Shown here: positions 51,642 through 60,697 of the stretch, piece by piece | How positions within the stretch are numbered: the first letter of the stretch is position 1 | How the letters are laid out: each line of letters starts with the position of its first letter | NCBI GenBank assembly: GCA_944393005.1 | Contig: CALXYO010000010.1 | Location: 1 to 64,000, forward strand | Origin: an uncultured Spirochaetales bacterium | GTDB lineage: Bacteria; Spirochaetota; Spirochaetia; Sphaerochaetales; Sphaerochaetaceae | DNA: 64,000 nt | Direction of reading: 5' to 3' | Position numbers and translations under genes: made by a program | Notes under the pieces: model-generated | Database searches by the model: none | The model's input: the letters and a program-made list of their open reading frames with translations, nothing else | What the model was told of the DNA's origin: nothing

Positions 51642-53126
51642 ATGAAAAACATAACTGAAATCGTGAAGAAGGCAGAACGCCCAGTGAAAGTTCTGCAGTT
51701 CGGAGAGGGAAACTTCCTCAGAGCTTTTGTCGACTGGATCATCGATAACCTGAACGAGAAGACGGATTTCAACGGAAACGTCATGATGGTTCAGCCGCTG
51801 GCAAACGGCATGGGTGACATGATCAACGCCCAGAACGGACTGTACACAACATGTCTGAGAGGCATCCAGAACGGAAAGCCGGTCGAGCAGTTCCGCCAGA
51901 TCACATCAGTTGCAGGCTGCATCAATCCCTACAGCGAGTATGACAAGTTCATCGCACAGGCTTCGAACCCCGATCTGAGATTCATCATAAGCAACACAAC
52001 AGAAGCCGGTATCGCATACAAAGAAGGCGACAAGCTTGAAGACAAGCCGCAGACCAGCTTCCCGGGCAAGGTATGCGCATTCCTCTACAACCGCTACAAG
52101 GCATTCGGCGGCGATCCTTCAAAAGGTCTCATCATGATTCCATGCGAGCTCATCGACAAGAACGGAGACAATCTCAGGAGAATCGTTCTCCAGTACGCAG
52201 AGGAATGGAATCTTGAGAAAGAGTTCACAGACTGGGTTGAAAACGCATGCGACTTCTGCAACAGTCTTGTCGACCGCATCGTTCCGGGCTATCCGAGAGC
52301 AGAGGCAGAGGCAATCTGCGAGAAGCTCGGTTACAAGGACAACCTCATCGACACAGCCGAAATCTTCCACCTGTGGGTCATTGAATGCCATAAGAAGTCA
52401 CATGAGGATGAGCTTCCGACCTCAAAGGCAGGACTAAATGTCGTATGGACTGACGACATGACATTCTACAGAACCAGAAAGGTGCGCATCCTCAACGGCA
52501 CGCACACCCTGATGGTCCTCGCATCATATCTCTCCGGTCTCAATACAGTCGAGGATTCGGTGAAGAGTCCTCTGATCGGCAAGTTCATGAAGGACGGCCT
52601 TTTCAACGAGATCATTCCTTCAATGGACGGAGATGTGGATGAACTGAAGAAATATGCGGCAGATGTTCTCGAGCGCTTTGCAAACCCGTACATCGAACAC
52701 CTGCTCCTGTCGATCTCTCTCAACAGCGTGTCGAAGTTCAAGACAAGGGATCTTCCTTCCCTCCTCGGCTATGTGAAAAAATTCGGAAAGATTCCTTCTC
52801 ACCTCGCACTTTCAATCGCCGCCCTCATGGCATTCTATCAGGGAACTGAATTCGAAGGCGACGCACTCGTCGGCTGCAGGAACGGAGAAAAATACCTGAT
52901 CAAGGACAACAGGGAATACCTCGAGACATTTGCCGCCCTGTGCAGCAGAGAGTACAAGTGCAACGGCTGCAAGGCAAAGGCTATGACAGAGGAAATCCTC
53001 AGCAGGGAAGACTGGTGGGGAATGGATCTCACATCAATCGAAGGTCTCAAGGATGTTGTTGAGAAAGATCTGAGAATCATCCTCGATGAAGGCATCGAGA
53101 AGGCTATCAGGAGTTTGGAAGACTGA
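51642..53126 (+). CDS. uxaB: Tagaturonate reductase
   Basis: A 494-aa NAD-dependent polyol-type dehydrogenase converting tagaturonate to altronate in galacturonate catabolism. It opens with VLQFGEGNFLRAFVDWIIDNLNEKT and continues with FIISNTTEAGIAY, IMIPCELIDKNGDNL and RKVRILNGTHTLMVLASYLSGLNTVEDS, all typical of UxaB. An AAAGGAGG ribosome binding site precedes ATG 51642. First gene of uxaB-uxaA-uxaC-iclR. Confidence 0.95.
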   Translation: MKNITEIVKKAERPVKVLQFGEGNFLRAFVDWIIDNLNEKTDFNGNVMMVQPLANGMGDMINAQNGLYTTCLRGIQNGKPVEQFRQITSVAGCINPYSEYDKFIAQASNPDLRFIISNTTEAGIAYKEGDKLEDKPQTSFPGKVCAFLYNRYKAFGGDPSKGLIMIPCELIDKNGDNLRRIVLQYAEEWNLEKEFTDWVENACDFCNSLVDRIVPGYPRAEAEAICEKLGYKDNLIDTAEIFHLWVIECHKKSHEDELPTSKAGLNVVWTDDMTFYRTRKVRILNGTHTLMVLASYLSGLNTVEDSVKSPLIGKFMKDGLFNEIIPSMDGDVDELKKYAADVLERFANPYIEHLLLSISLNSVSKFKTRDLPSLLGYVKKFGKIPSHLALSIAALMAFYQGTEFEGDALVGCRNGEKYLIKDNREYLETFAALCSREYKCNGCKAKAMTEEILSREDWWGMDLTSIEGLKDVVEKDLRIILDEGIEKAIRSLED

Positions 53127-53128
53127 CT

Positions 53129-54640
53129 ATGGAGAAACTGATCAAGATAAATCCCCGTGACAACGTAGCTGTCGCGATCAGCCCGCTCTTCAAAGGCGAC
53201 ATCATCACATTCGACGGTGCCACCTACACTCTTATCAATGATCTTCCCGCAGGGCATAAAATGGCCCTGCAGGACATAAAAGAGGGAGAAAAGGTCATCA
53301 AGTACGGCTATCCAATCGGGGCTGCAACCTGCGATATCCCCAGAGGCGCCCATGTGCATGCCTTCAACATAAAGACGCTTCTCAGCGAGGAAGCCGCCTA
53401 CACATATGATGAGAAAAAGGCACAGGAGTACATTGAGGAAGCCCGCATAAAAGAACTCAGCTGGAAGGACAAGATTCCGACCATCAGGGCATACGAGAGA
53501 AAGAATGGGGACATCGGCATCCGCAACGAACTGTGGATCATCCCGACTGTCGGATGCGTGAACAAAATCGGAGAGGCTCTCTGCTCATGGGCACAGAAAA
53601 ACCTGAGCATAGAGGACGGCGTGCATGTATGGACCCACCCCTTCGGCTGTTCCCAGCTGGGCGATGACCATGAAAATACCCGACATATCCTCGCAAACCT
53701 CGTACACCATCCCAATGCAGGCGGTGTTCTGGTACTCTCCCTCGGCTGCGAGAACAACACTCCGGAGTCATTCCGCGAGCTTGTCGGCCAGGTTGATGAG
53801 GAAAGAGTGAAGTTCATGACTTGTCAGAAGGTTGATGATGAGATCGCAGAAGGAGAAAAGCTGCTTGGACAGATCGCGGATGCGATGAAGAAGGATGAAA
53901 GGACAAGTGTCTCCATGGCACGGCTGAGAGTTGGTTTCAAATGCGGAGGCTCCGATGGTTTCTCCGGTATCACAGCAAACCCTCTGGTAGGCCGTTTCTG
54001 TGACGAACTGACCGCAATGGGCGGCACGGCTGTGCTCACAGAGGTTCCCGAGATGTTCGGTGCCGAGCAGATTCTCATGGACAGGGCAAAGGACAGACAG
54101 ACATTTGAGGAAGTTGTCGCACTCATCAACAACTTCAAGCATTATTTCACATCCCATGGACAGGTTGTATATGAGAACCCGTCTCCGGGCAACAAGGCAG
54201 GCGGAATCTCAACGCTTGAGGACAAGAGCCTTGGCTGTGTGCAGAAAGGAGGCAGAAGCATCGTCACCGGTGTGGCAAAGTACGGAGAGAGGATCACGGC
54301 AAAAGGTCTCAACCTGCTTTCCGGTCCGGGCAATGACATTGTTTCAACAACCGCACAGAGCGCGGCCGGAGTACATCTCATCCTATTCACCACAGGACGC
54401 GGGACCCCGCTCGGCTCCCCTGTTCCCACTGTCAAGATCGCCACTAACAGCGAACTTGCCAGGAACAAGAAGAACTGGATCGACTTCAATGCGGGCAGGC
54501 TCCTGAGCGAAGATGAGAGAACGGTTACGAATGATCTGTTACAATATATAGTCAAGCTGGCTTCCGGTGATGTGAAGACACAGAACGAGCTGCACGGCTA
54601 TGCAGAGATATCTATATTCAAGGACGGTGTTGTGTTATGA
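53129..54640 (+). CDS. uxaA: Altronate dehydratase
   Basis: A 503-aa iron-dependent dehydratase that turns altronate into 2-keto-3-deoxygluconate. The N-terminal SAF domain (residues 1-85, DNVAVAISPLFKGDIITFDG, YGYPIGAATCDIPRGAHVHAFNI) is fused to the catalytic domain with HPFGCSQLGDDHENTRHILANLVHHPNAGGVLVLSLGCENN and LGFKCGGSDGFSGITANP. Only 2 nt separate it from uxaB. Confidence 0.95.
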   Translation: MEKLIKINPRDNVAVAISPLFKGDIITFDGATYTLINDLPAGHKMALQDIKEGEKVIKYGYPIGAATCDIPRGAHVHAFNIKTLLSEEAAYTYDEKKAQEYIEEARIKELSWKDKIPTIRAYERKNGDIGIRNELWIIPTVGCVNKIGEALCSWAQKNLSIEDGVHVWTHPFGCSQLGDDHENTRHILANLVHHPNAGGVLVLSLGCENNTPESFRELVGQVDEERVKFMTCQKVDDEIAEGEKLLGQIADAMKKDERTSVSMARLRVGFKCGGSDGFSGITANPLVGRFCDELTAMGGTAVLTEVPEMFGAEQILMDRAKDRQTFEEVVALINNFKHYFTSHGQVVYENPSPGNKAGGISTLEDKSLGCVQKGGRSIVTGVAKYGERITAKGLNLLSGPGNDIVSTTAQSAAGVHLILFTTGRGTPLGSPVPTVKIATNSELARNKKNWIDFNAGRLLSEDERTVTNDLLQYIVKLASGDVKTQNELHGYAEISIFKDGVVL

Positions 54641-56040
54641 GAAAATTCATGGACGAGAACTTCCTGTTGATGAATGATACAGCGAAGGAACTTTATTTCA
54701 AGCATGCGAAGGACATGCCTATTTTTGACTACCATTGTCATCTTATCCCGTCACAGATTGCGGAGGACAAGAGATTCACGACAATCACTGAAGCATGGCT
54801 CGGCGGTGACCATTACAAGTGGAGGGCAATGAGGTCCAACGGTGTTTCTGAAGAACTTATCACAGGCAACGCCGATCCGTTTGACAAGTTCATGGCATGG
54901 GCAGGAACAATGGAGAACCTCATCGGCAATCCCCTCTATCACTGGACACATCTTGAGCTTCAGCGCTACTTCAACATCTATGACGTTCTCAACAGAAAGA
55001 ACGCGAAGAAGATCTACGATGAGGCCAATGAGAAGTTCGCAAGCGATCCCGAGCTCTCCGTTTTCGGCATCATGAAGAAATTCAAGGTGTACGCAGTGGG
55101 AACGACAGACGATCCGGCTGATGATCTTCTCATGCACAAGAAGATCAGAGATGACGGTAAATGTCCGGCAAAGGTCATTCCTTCCTACCGCCCGGACAAG
55201 GCTCTCCACATCGAAAAGGATGACTTTGCATCCTACATTCCGAAACTTGCCGCCGCAGCGGATATGGATATCAAGAGTGCCGATGATGTCATTGCAGCAC
55301 TGATCAGGAGACTTGAGTTCTTCGCATCGATGGGTTGCCGCGCTTCAGACCATGCGCTCGTACAGTGCCCACACACATTCAGAAGCGCAGCGGAAGTCAA
55401 CAAAATCTTCCAGAAGAAGATGTACGGCACAGTGCTCAGCGAAGAGGAAGTCGATGCATACATGACATACGTCCTCTCTGCTCTTGCAAAGGAGTACAAG
55501 AGACTCAACATAGCAATGCAGCTGCACTTCGCTTCAATCCGCGACAATAACATCATCATGTTCAAGAAGCTCGGTCCCGACACAGGATTCGATGCATCCC
55601 ATGACAAGGAGCTTGCAGAGAACGTGTCGGCATTCTTCTCCGTCCTCAGCGAGAGCGACAGCGTGCCTAAGACCATTTTCTACTCTCTCAACCCGAAAGA
55701 CTACTACTCACTGGGAACCCTCATGGGCTGCTACCAGGGTGACGGTATTCCGGGCAAGATGCAGCTCGGTTCAGGCTGGTGGTTCTGTGATCACAAGGAC
55801 GGCATGTACCAGCAGATGCAGACCCTTGGAAACCTCGGACTGCTCTCACGCTTCGTTGGCATGCTTACAGACTCAAGAAGCTTCCTCTCCTACTCAAGAC
55901 ATGAGTACTTCAGACGCATACTGTGCAACCTCATCGGTACATGGGCAGAAGACGGAGAGATCTATTATGATGAGGAGCAGATCGGAAAGATCGTCGAAGA
56001 CATCTGCTTCAACAACGCTAAAAACTATTTCGAGGGCTAA
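54637..56040 (+). CDS. uxaC: Uronate isomerase
   Basis: A 467-aa amidohydrolase-fold isomerase interconverting galacturonate/glucuronate and tagaturonate/fructuronate. MPIFDYHCHLIPSQIAEDKRF (HxH metal motif, about residues 28-30), VYAVGTTDDPADDLLMHK, FASMGCRASDHALV and GWWFCDHKDGMYQQMQTLGNLGLLSRFVGMLTDSRSFLSY are diagnostic. The ATG overlaps the uxaA stop (ATGA). Confidence 0.96.
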   Translation: MRKFMDENFLLMNDTAKELYFKHAKDMPIFDYHCHLIPSQIAEDKRFTTITEAWLGGDHYKWRAMRSNGVSEELITGNADPFDKFMAWAGTMENLIGNPLYHWTHLELQRYFNIYDVLNRKNAKKIYDEANEKFASDPELSVFGIMKKFKVYAVGTTDDPADDLLMHKKIRDDGKCPAKVIPSYRPDKALHIEKDDFASYIPKLAAAADMDIKSADDVIAALIRRLEFFASMGCRASDHALVQCPHTFRSAAEVNKIFQKKMYGTVLSEEEVDAYMTYVLSALAKEYKRLNIAMQLHFASIRDNNIIMFKKLGPDTGFDASHDKELAENVSAFFSVLSESDSVPKTIFYSLNPKDYYSLGTLMGCYQGDGIPGKMQLGSGWWFCDHKDGMYQQMQTLGNLGLLSRFVGMLTDSRSFLSYSRHEYFRRILCNLIGTWAEDGEIYYDEEQIGKIVEDICFNNAKNYFEG

Positions 56041-56047
56041 TTGAAAA

Positions 56048-56830
56048 GTGAAAGAGAGCAGTGAAGAAAAGAACAGGATGAGCGGAGTCGTCCGCACAAT
56101 CAACATACTTGAGGTGATTGCCAAGAAAGGCAGCATAAACCTTGAGAACCTTTCGAAGGAAACCGATCTGCCGAAGGCCACCCTTCTCCGGTTCCTCTCC
56201 ACGCTCTCCAGCCTCGGCTATGTCTGCCGTGACGATGCAGACCATTATTCACTGACGCTGAAGCTCTTCTCCATGGGATCAAGGGCTTTGGCACACAATG
56301 ACCTTATCTCCAAGGCACGGCCGTTTGCCAAGGCATTGTGCCAGAGCCTTGGAGAGACGGTTCACATGGGAATCCTTGAAGGCTGGCAGGCCGTCTATGT
56401 GCTTAAGGAAGAATCAAGCTACACGCTGAGGATGTATTCCCGCATCGGTAAGGTCATACCGCTTTACTGTACGGCAATAGGCAAGATATTCCTCTCACAG
56501 ATGAGTGAGGATGAGCTGGATAAATACCTCAAGGCAACAAGCCTCAAACCGTACACAAGCAGAACAATAAAAACACCGGAGGCGCTTAAGGAACAGCTTG
56601 AGCTAATCCGCCGCCGCGGCTGGTCAATTGACGATCAGGAACACGAGGACAATATCATGTGCATTGCTGCTCCAGTCTATGATTACACGGGACATGTCGT
56701 TGCCGCAATGTCGGTCTCATGGCCTCTCTTCCGCTTCAATCAGGCTGAATTCGAGAAAATCGTAAGTGAAATAAAGAGTGCAACTGATCAGCTTTCTGCA
56801 ATAATGGGCTACGAGAAAGACAACTCATGA
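56048..56830 (+). CDS. kdgR: IclR family regulator (KdgR-like)
   Basis: A 260-aa regulator with an N-terminal winged HTH (residues 12-70, VRTINILEVIAKKGSINLENLSKETDLPKATLLRFLSTLSSLGYV) and a GAF-like effector domain (GETVHMGILEGWQAVYVLKEES, IPLYCTAIGKIFLSQ, IDDQEHEDNIMCIAAPVYD). Its place after uxaC suggests it senses 2-keto-3-deoxygluconate, as KdgR does. The start is GTG at 56048 or ATG at 56078. It converges on the esterase gene with a 4-nt gap. Confidence 0.88.
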   Translation: MKESSEEKNRMSGVVRTINILEVIAKKGSINLENLSKETDLPKATLLRFLSTLSSLGYVCRDDADHYSLTLKLFSMGSRALAHNDLISKARPFAKALCQSLGETVHMGILEGWQAVYVLKEESSYTLRMYSRIGKVIPLYCTAIGKIFLSQMSEDELDKYLKATSLKPYTSRTIKTPEALKEQLELIRRRGWSIDDQEHEDNIMCIAAPVYDYTGHVVAAMSVSWPLFRFNQAEFEKIVSEIKSATDQLSAIMGYEKDNS

Positions 56831-56834
56831 ACAT

Positions 56835-57497
56835 TTAATATTTAATAAATGGAAGATCATACTTCTTAAGACCATCTGCAATGAGAGATGCAACCCACGC
56901 CGCACCTTCAGGCCGCAGATGGGTATTGTCCTGTTTTCCCTCAGGATAATTCTCATACATGCCTGCAGGAAAATTCATGAACATCTTCTTACTCTCTTCT
57001 TCCCCCATCTCATCAAGAGCCCTGAGTGTTCTCTGAGTCATCTCAATGAAGATAAGGCCTTCTTCCTCTGCGACTCTCTTCATCGCCGCAGGATAGCCGA
57101 AATGGGTGTTCTGAGGCTTCCCGTTGACAAAATAACGGCGGCTGATCGGACTTATGAGAATCACAGTAACACCGCGTGAGCGGAAGTTTTTTATCATATA
57201 GCGGAGATTGAAAACAAACTTGCCATCAGGATCTGTCCTTCTGTATTCCTCCGGTTTATTCTCATTATGACCAAACTGAATGATGACATAGTCCCCTTCG
57301 CTGCTTTCCCAGAAACAGTCATAGAATATTCCTTCAAGAAGGATCATCTCTGTCGAGCGTCCGTTCTGAGCGTGATTCACAAGCGTCCATCCATCTTTGA
57401 GATACGGATAGAACATCTCACCCCACCCTGTCTCAGGCCGGGCTGAATCTTCTTTGACAGCACAGGTTGAATCACCAAGAAGGAACAGCTTGTTCAT
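56835..57497 (-). CDS. CE12-like rhamnogalacturonan acetylesterase
   Basis: A 220-aa SGNH hydrolase. Block I LFLLGDSTCAVKEDS with the nucleophile Ser, block II NGRS, block III FGHNENK and block V DNTHLRPEGA with the Asp-His pair. It would remove acetyl groups from galacturonate in pectin backbones. No signal peptide, so deacetylation occurs after import, in keeping with the cytoplasmic GH105. ATG 57497 is chosen because the GDST block follows at the usual distance. Confidence 0.88.
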   Translation of the reverse strand: MNKLFLLGDSTCAVKEDSARPETGWGEMFYPYLKDGWTLVNHAQNGRSTEMILLEGIFYDCFWESSEGDYVIIQFGHNENKPEEYRRTDPDGKFVFNLRYMIKNFRSRGVTVILISPISRRYFVNGKPQNTHFGYPAAMKRVAEEEGLIFIEMTQRTLRALDEMGEEESKKMFMNFPAGMYENYPEGKQDNTHLRPEGAAWVASLIADGLKKYDLPFIKY

Positions 57498-57605
57498 TAC
57501 ATCACCATCATTATGCAAAAGATGATTATATTCTCTTAAAAACATGGATGAGTTTCAATCATAAAAACAAAAAAGCGAACCCCCATGTTGGTGATACCCT
57601 TATGA

Positions 57606-57643
57606 CCAAAAAGCCTCCATGCTTCACTTTGCACAGAGGCTTT
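57606..57643 (-). terminator. Terminator of the large lipoprotein gene
   Basis: Minus-strand AAAGCCTC/GAGGCTTT with a long loop, followed by TTGG. The stem is 8 bp. Confidence 0.75.
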
Positions 57644-57666
57644 AAATTAGTCTGTAAAGATCAGGC

Positions 57667-59616
57667 TTATACAGCCGGAACTGTCACTTCACCACCAGTA
57701 GAAGGTATATCATATGATGGAATAAGAGCCGAAATATCATCAAAAGAAACAGAATATTCGCCAGCAAAACTACCTCCGACACAAACAATATTGATTGCAA
57801 ATGAAGGAATTCTGACTGAATACGAAACCTTATCTGCACCGAAATTGTTCTCCTTGGCACCTGTGAAATCCATTGAGATAACGGCTTCTCCTCTCATACC
57901 GGCTTTTTCAATTATTTGAAAAATAACAGTAATCGGATTAACAGACTCTTCTGTTCCATCCCCTTGTGCAAAACTCTCCGGCATGTCTGGATTAGGACTC
58001 GGCTCAGGGTTAGCGTCAGATGTAATCTGATCAATAAGCTCCATAATGTCATTAATGATATCCATTGAGAAGTTAAATGAAACATCAATTCCAATGTCAA
58101 AAGAAGCTTTGTCTATGAACGGAGTGTAAATAGGTCCATGTGAATCTTCTGTCGTTGAATCAGGATATTTTACAAGATCAAAATGTCCACCGGAAACTCC
58201 AAGATCAACACCAAGAGAGATCTGCAGCGGATCTGCCGGAATGAACTGTCCGTTATCGTCAACTCCGCCACTGATAAGGCTGAAAAGGCTCTGGACAACA
58301 TCTAATGTAATCAGCGAGGACGGATCAAATGGAGTTACCTCTTTTTCTCTTGTTAAAGTAACATCAGATTTCAACACACCTTCAACATACTCATATGAAA
58401 CTGAGAAGACATCACCTTCTTTAATGACATTCTCAACAGTTGGTTCCCCTTCACCTGGCACAGTTGATGTCAATGGAGCAGGTAGTTTTTCAATAGTGAT
58501 TACTTCTTTATCGTTGCTGTCATCATTCCAGTCATCATATGAATAAATATTGATAACGATATAATCCCCTCTGCGATCCTTTATATTGATTTTACCATTG
58601 GATTCGGAATCGCTATTACCTTCATCTTCAGTATAGTCGGAGACGTAAAGAGTACTTCCAGAGGTTATCGGCAAGCCAAGACTTTCATCCACAGTCTTGA
58701 TAGCTACTTCAAGCGTGTAACTCTCAGGATTGAATTTGACAATAGCAGCATCAAGCAGAGTATTCCCCTTCTGCCCGATAGTAATTGATGCACCGATTTC
58801 AGGAACAAATCCTACACCGTCAATATTGTACTCTGCTCCGAAAAGAGTGGCTGTAGCCATGAAGAGCTGCATCTTCTTATCACCATTCTGAATACTGTCA
58901 AAACTGAATTCATTTTTGAGATCTTCACTTACATCAATAAGATTACCGTCCTGATAAATTGTTGTTGTCTTAGTCACGGTTTGGGTAACAGTTTTCTCAA
59001 CTTCATCGACTTTATAGGTTACTTTGTAAGTATAAGATACTTCGTCTTTACCATAACAGAATGTAATAACAACTTTTTCGATAGCTTCGTCTAAAGGTAA
59101 GTTGTCACCGGCAGCTCTTGCCACTCTTCCTAAGAGTTCAGATTTTGTGTAAACATATTTAATGCCATCTTCTGTCTCTGTAGCTTCAAAGGCATTAGAC
59201 GGAATCATTTTGGCAGAATCAAGTTTGGCATCAGCTTCTGCCTTTTCTTGTTCAGCAACACCTTCATAAGAAACTTCATCTGTCTCCTTATTTATAACTT
59301 TATACATTACACCGTTCTCTGTGTATTTAGCTGTTGTTGTCACCGCAGTACCATTTGCAGAAACTGTTTTAGTGGCTAACTCGATTTTCTTTCCATCGAT
59401 AACTGTATTTTCTACAGTTGAAACAAGAGAACCATCATCCTGTTTTTCAAAACTGGCTGCAAACAGATCATCAAGAGATGTCAAGGTCTCATCTGCTTTA
59501 TCAAACTCAGTCGCTGGCGGCTCCTCAACTGCAGGCGGTTCAGGAGTTTCACTGCTACATGCAATGAACGAAAACAGTAAGAAAATTGAGATTAAAATTG
59601 CCAATGCTTTTTTCAT
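57667..59616 (-). CDS. Large lipoprotein of unknown function
   Basis: A 649-aa acidic lipoprotein. The signal MKKALAILISIFLLFSFIAC ends in a lipobox Cys, followed by a Pro/Glu-rich linker (SSETPEPPAVEEPPATEFD). The mature part is Thr/Val/Asp-rich with alternating beta-like segments (YSYTYKVTYKVDEVEKTVTQTVTK) and several low-complexity acidic loops (DEGNSDSESN, ANPEPSPNPDMPE). I do not recognise a domain. AAGGAGGGG precedes ATG 59616. Base composition is more AT-rich than in its neighbours, which may mean recent acquisition or surface diversification. Confidence 0.82.
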   Translation of the reverse strand: MKKALAILISIFLLFSFIACSSETPEPPAVEEPPATEFDKADETLTSLDDLFAASFEKQDDGSLVSTVENTVIDGKKIELATKTVSANGTAVTTTAKYTENGVMYKVINKETDEVSYEGVAEQEKAEADAKLDSAKMIPSNAFEATETEDGIKYVYTKSELLGRVARAAGDNLPLDEAIEKVVITFCYGKDEVSYTYKVTYKVDEVEKTVTQTVTKTTTIYQDGNLIDVSEDLKNEFSFDSIQNGDKKMQLFMATATLFGAEYNIDGVGFVPEIGASITIGQKGNTLLDAAIVKFNPESYTLEVAIKTVDESLGLPITSGSTLYVSDYTEDEGNSDSESNGKINIKDRRGDYIVINIYSYDDWNDDSNDKEVITIEKLPAPLTSTVPGEGEPTVENVIKEGDVFSVSYEYVEGVLKSDVTLTREKEVTPFDPSSLITLDVVQSLFSLISGGVDDNGQFIPADPLQISLGVDLGVSGGHFDLVKYPDSTTEDSHGPIYTPFIDKASFDIGIDVSFNFSMDIINDIMELIDQITSDANPEPSPNPDMPESFAQGDGTEESVNPITVIFQIIEKAGMRGEAVISMDFTGAKENNFGADKVSYSVRIPSFAINIVCVGGSFAGEYSVSFDDISALIPSYDIPSTGGEVTVPAV

Positions 59617-59836
59617 AGCTTAATCCCCTCCTTTTTTGATTTTACACTGTCATAATAGGCTATTTTTTTTCCCTGCATAGATTTATGTGATTTATTATGT
59701 AAATTTTCCGTCAGATTATCTAAAAACGAGTTTTAACGGATAATTTGTTAAAGAAAGTAATTCAAGTTCAGAAGGGAAAAGAAGGACAGCACACAATCTG
59801 CATGCTGCCTTTTAATCTTTATACATCTATTTGTGT

Positions 59837-59908
59837 TGAGCACGATTGGGATTGAACCAACGACATCTACCGTGTGAAGGTAGCGCTCTTCCGCTGAGCT
59901 ACGTGCTC
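59837..59908 (-). tRNA. tRNA-Val(CAC)
   Basis: 72 nt cloverleaf on the minus strand: acceptor GAGCACG/CGTGCTC, D arm GCTC/GAGC, anticodon stem CTACC/GGTAG with loop TTCACAC (anticodon CAC), T arm GTTGG/CCAAT with TTCAATC. CCA is not encoded. It lies next to a pseudogene, as tRNA genes near integration spots often do. Confidence 0.93.
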
Positions 59909-60083
59909 GTCAGAAAGAAAAGTAACACAAACAGTTATGAAATTCAATAGCGTGGAAAAATGTTAGTTTGTGCTGGCGAATAAGGAACAAGAACTCTTTT
60001 CAAGTCATATTTTGAATAGAATTTGGCTTTTCTAATCAATATATGATTTGAATAGCATTCTAATCTCATCATACACTTCTCAT

Positions 60084-60556
60084 ATGGCAAATGGAATATA
60101 CATCTGGACTCGTGATGACTGGCCCCTCTCCACCGGGACACGCAAGAACGCACTTCCCTGCTTCTGAATGCCACAAAACAAGAGGCGCCATTGCTGGAAA
60201 GCTGTGAGAAAGGTACAGGTGACATCACAAGTTTTGTCGAATACATTCTCAAATGCCAGGCATCCGCAGTTGACAAGGCAGAAGAACATCTTTCCTCCAC
60301 TCTTGCAAAGACAAGATTCTGGGACTCCATCCACCAGCTTGCCTTCAACGAGAGACAGATCAAAATCATCAACCGTATTCTGGATGGATTTGAAGGTAAG
60401 CTGACTGCAGATAAAAGGGCAAAAATCACAAAGTGCTCACATGCCACTGCACTGAGAGATATCACGGATCTGATTGCAAAAGGAGTGCTTGAGAAAGATG
60501 GCAGCGGAGGACGCTCTGCAGGTTATCAGCTCAGGAGTCGAAATATGACAATGTGA
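60084..60556 (+). pseudogene. Remnant of a Fic/DUF4172 protein
   Basis: The 5' piece encodes MANGIYIWTRDDWP, matching the start of the DUF4172 domain found before Fic domains, then runs into a stop. From about 60190 another frame gives GTGDITSFVEYILKC, ARFWDSIHQLAFNERQIKIINRILDGFEGKLT and the C-terminal winged helix (KCSHATALRDITDLIAKGVLEKDGSGGRSAGY). The central catalytic Fic motif HPFxxGNGR is missing, so an internal deletion has destroyed the AMPylation domain. A likely former transferred gene beside tRNA-Val. Confidence 0.72.
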
Positions 60557-60662
60557 GTGCAGAGGATGACGTTTTCACTGTAAGACAAGATTTTCTTCCC
60601 TGCCTTCAAAAGCCGTGCTAGACTTAAAATGACGAAAAAGGTTCGGATGCGGGCAGCATCAA

Positions 60663-60697
60663 GCCTTGCTGTCCTCCTCTGAACAAAGGAGGCAGGC
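60663..60697 (+). promoter_or_regulatory. Hairpin enclosing the hppA ribosome binding site
   Basis: CCTCCT (60673-60678) pairs with AGGAGG (60687-60692), and GCCT (60663-60666) with AGGC (60694-60697), right up to the ATG. A competing stem GGCAGCA/TGCTGTCC would use the first two C residues of the sequestering strand. The Shine-Dalgarno sequence is thus buried in one fold and freed in the other. Confidence 0.5.

Noticed and set aside
59944..60465. A 173-codon minus-strand frame
   Set aside because: Antisense to the Fic remnant, whose sense strand shows clear family similarity.
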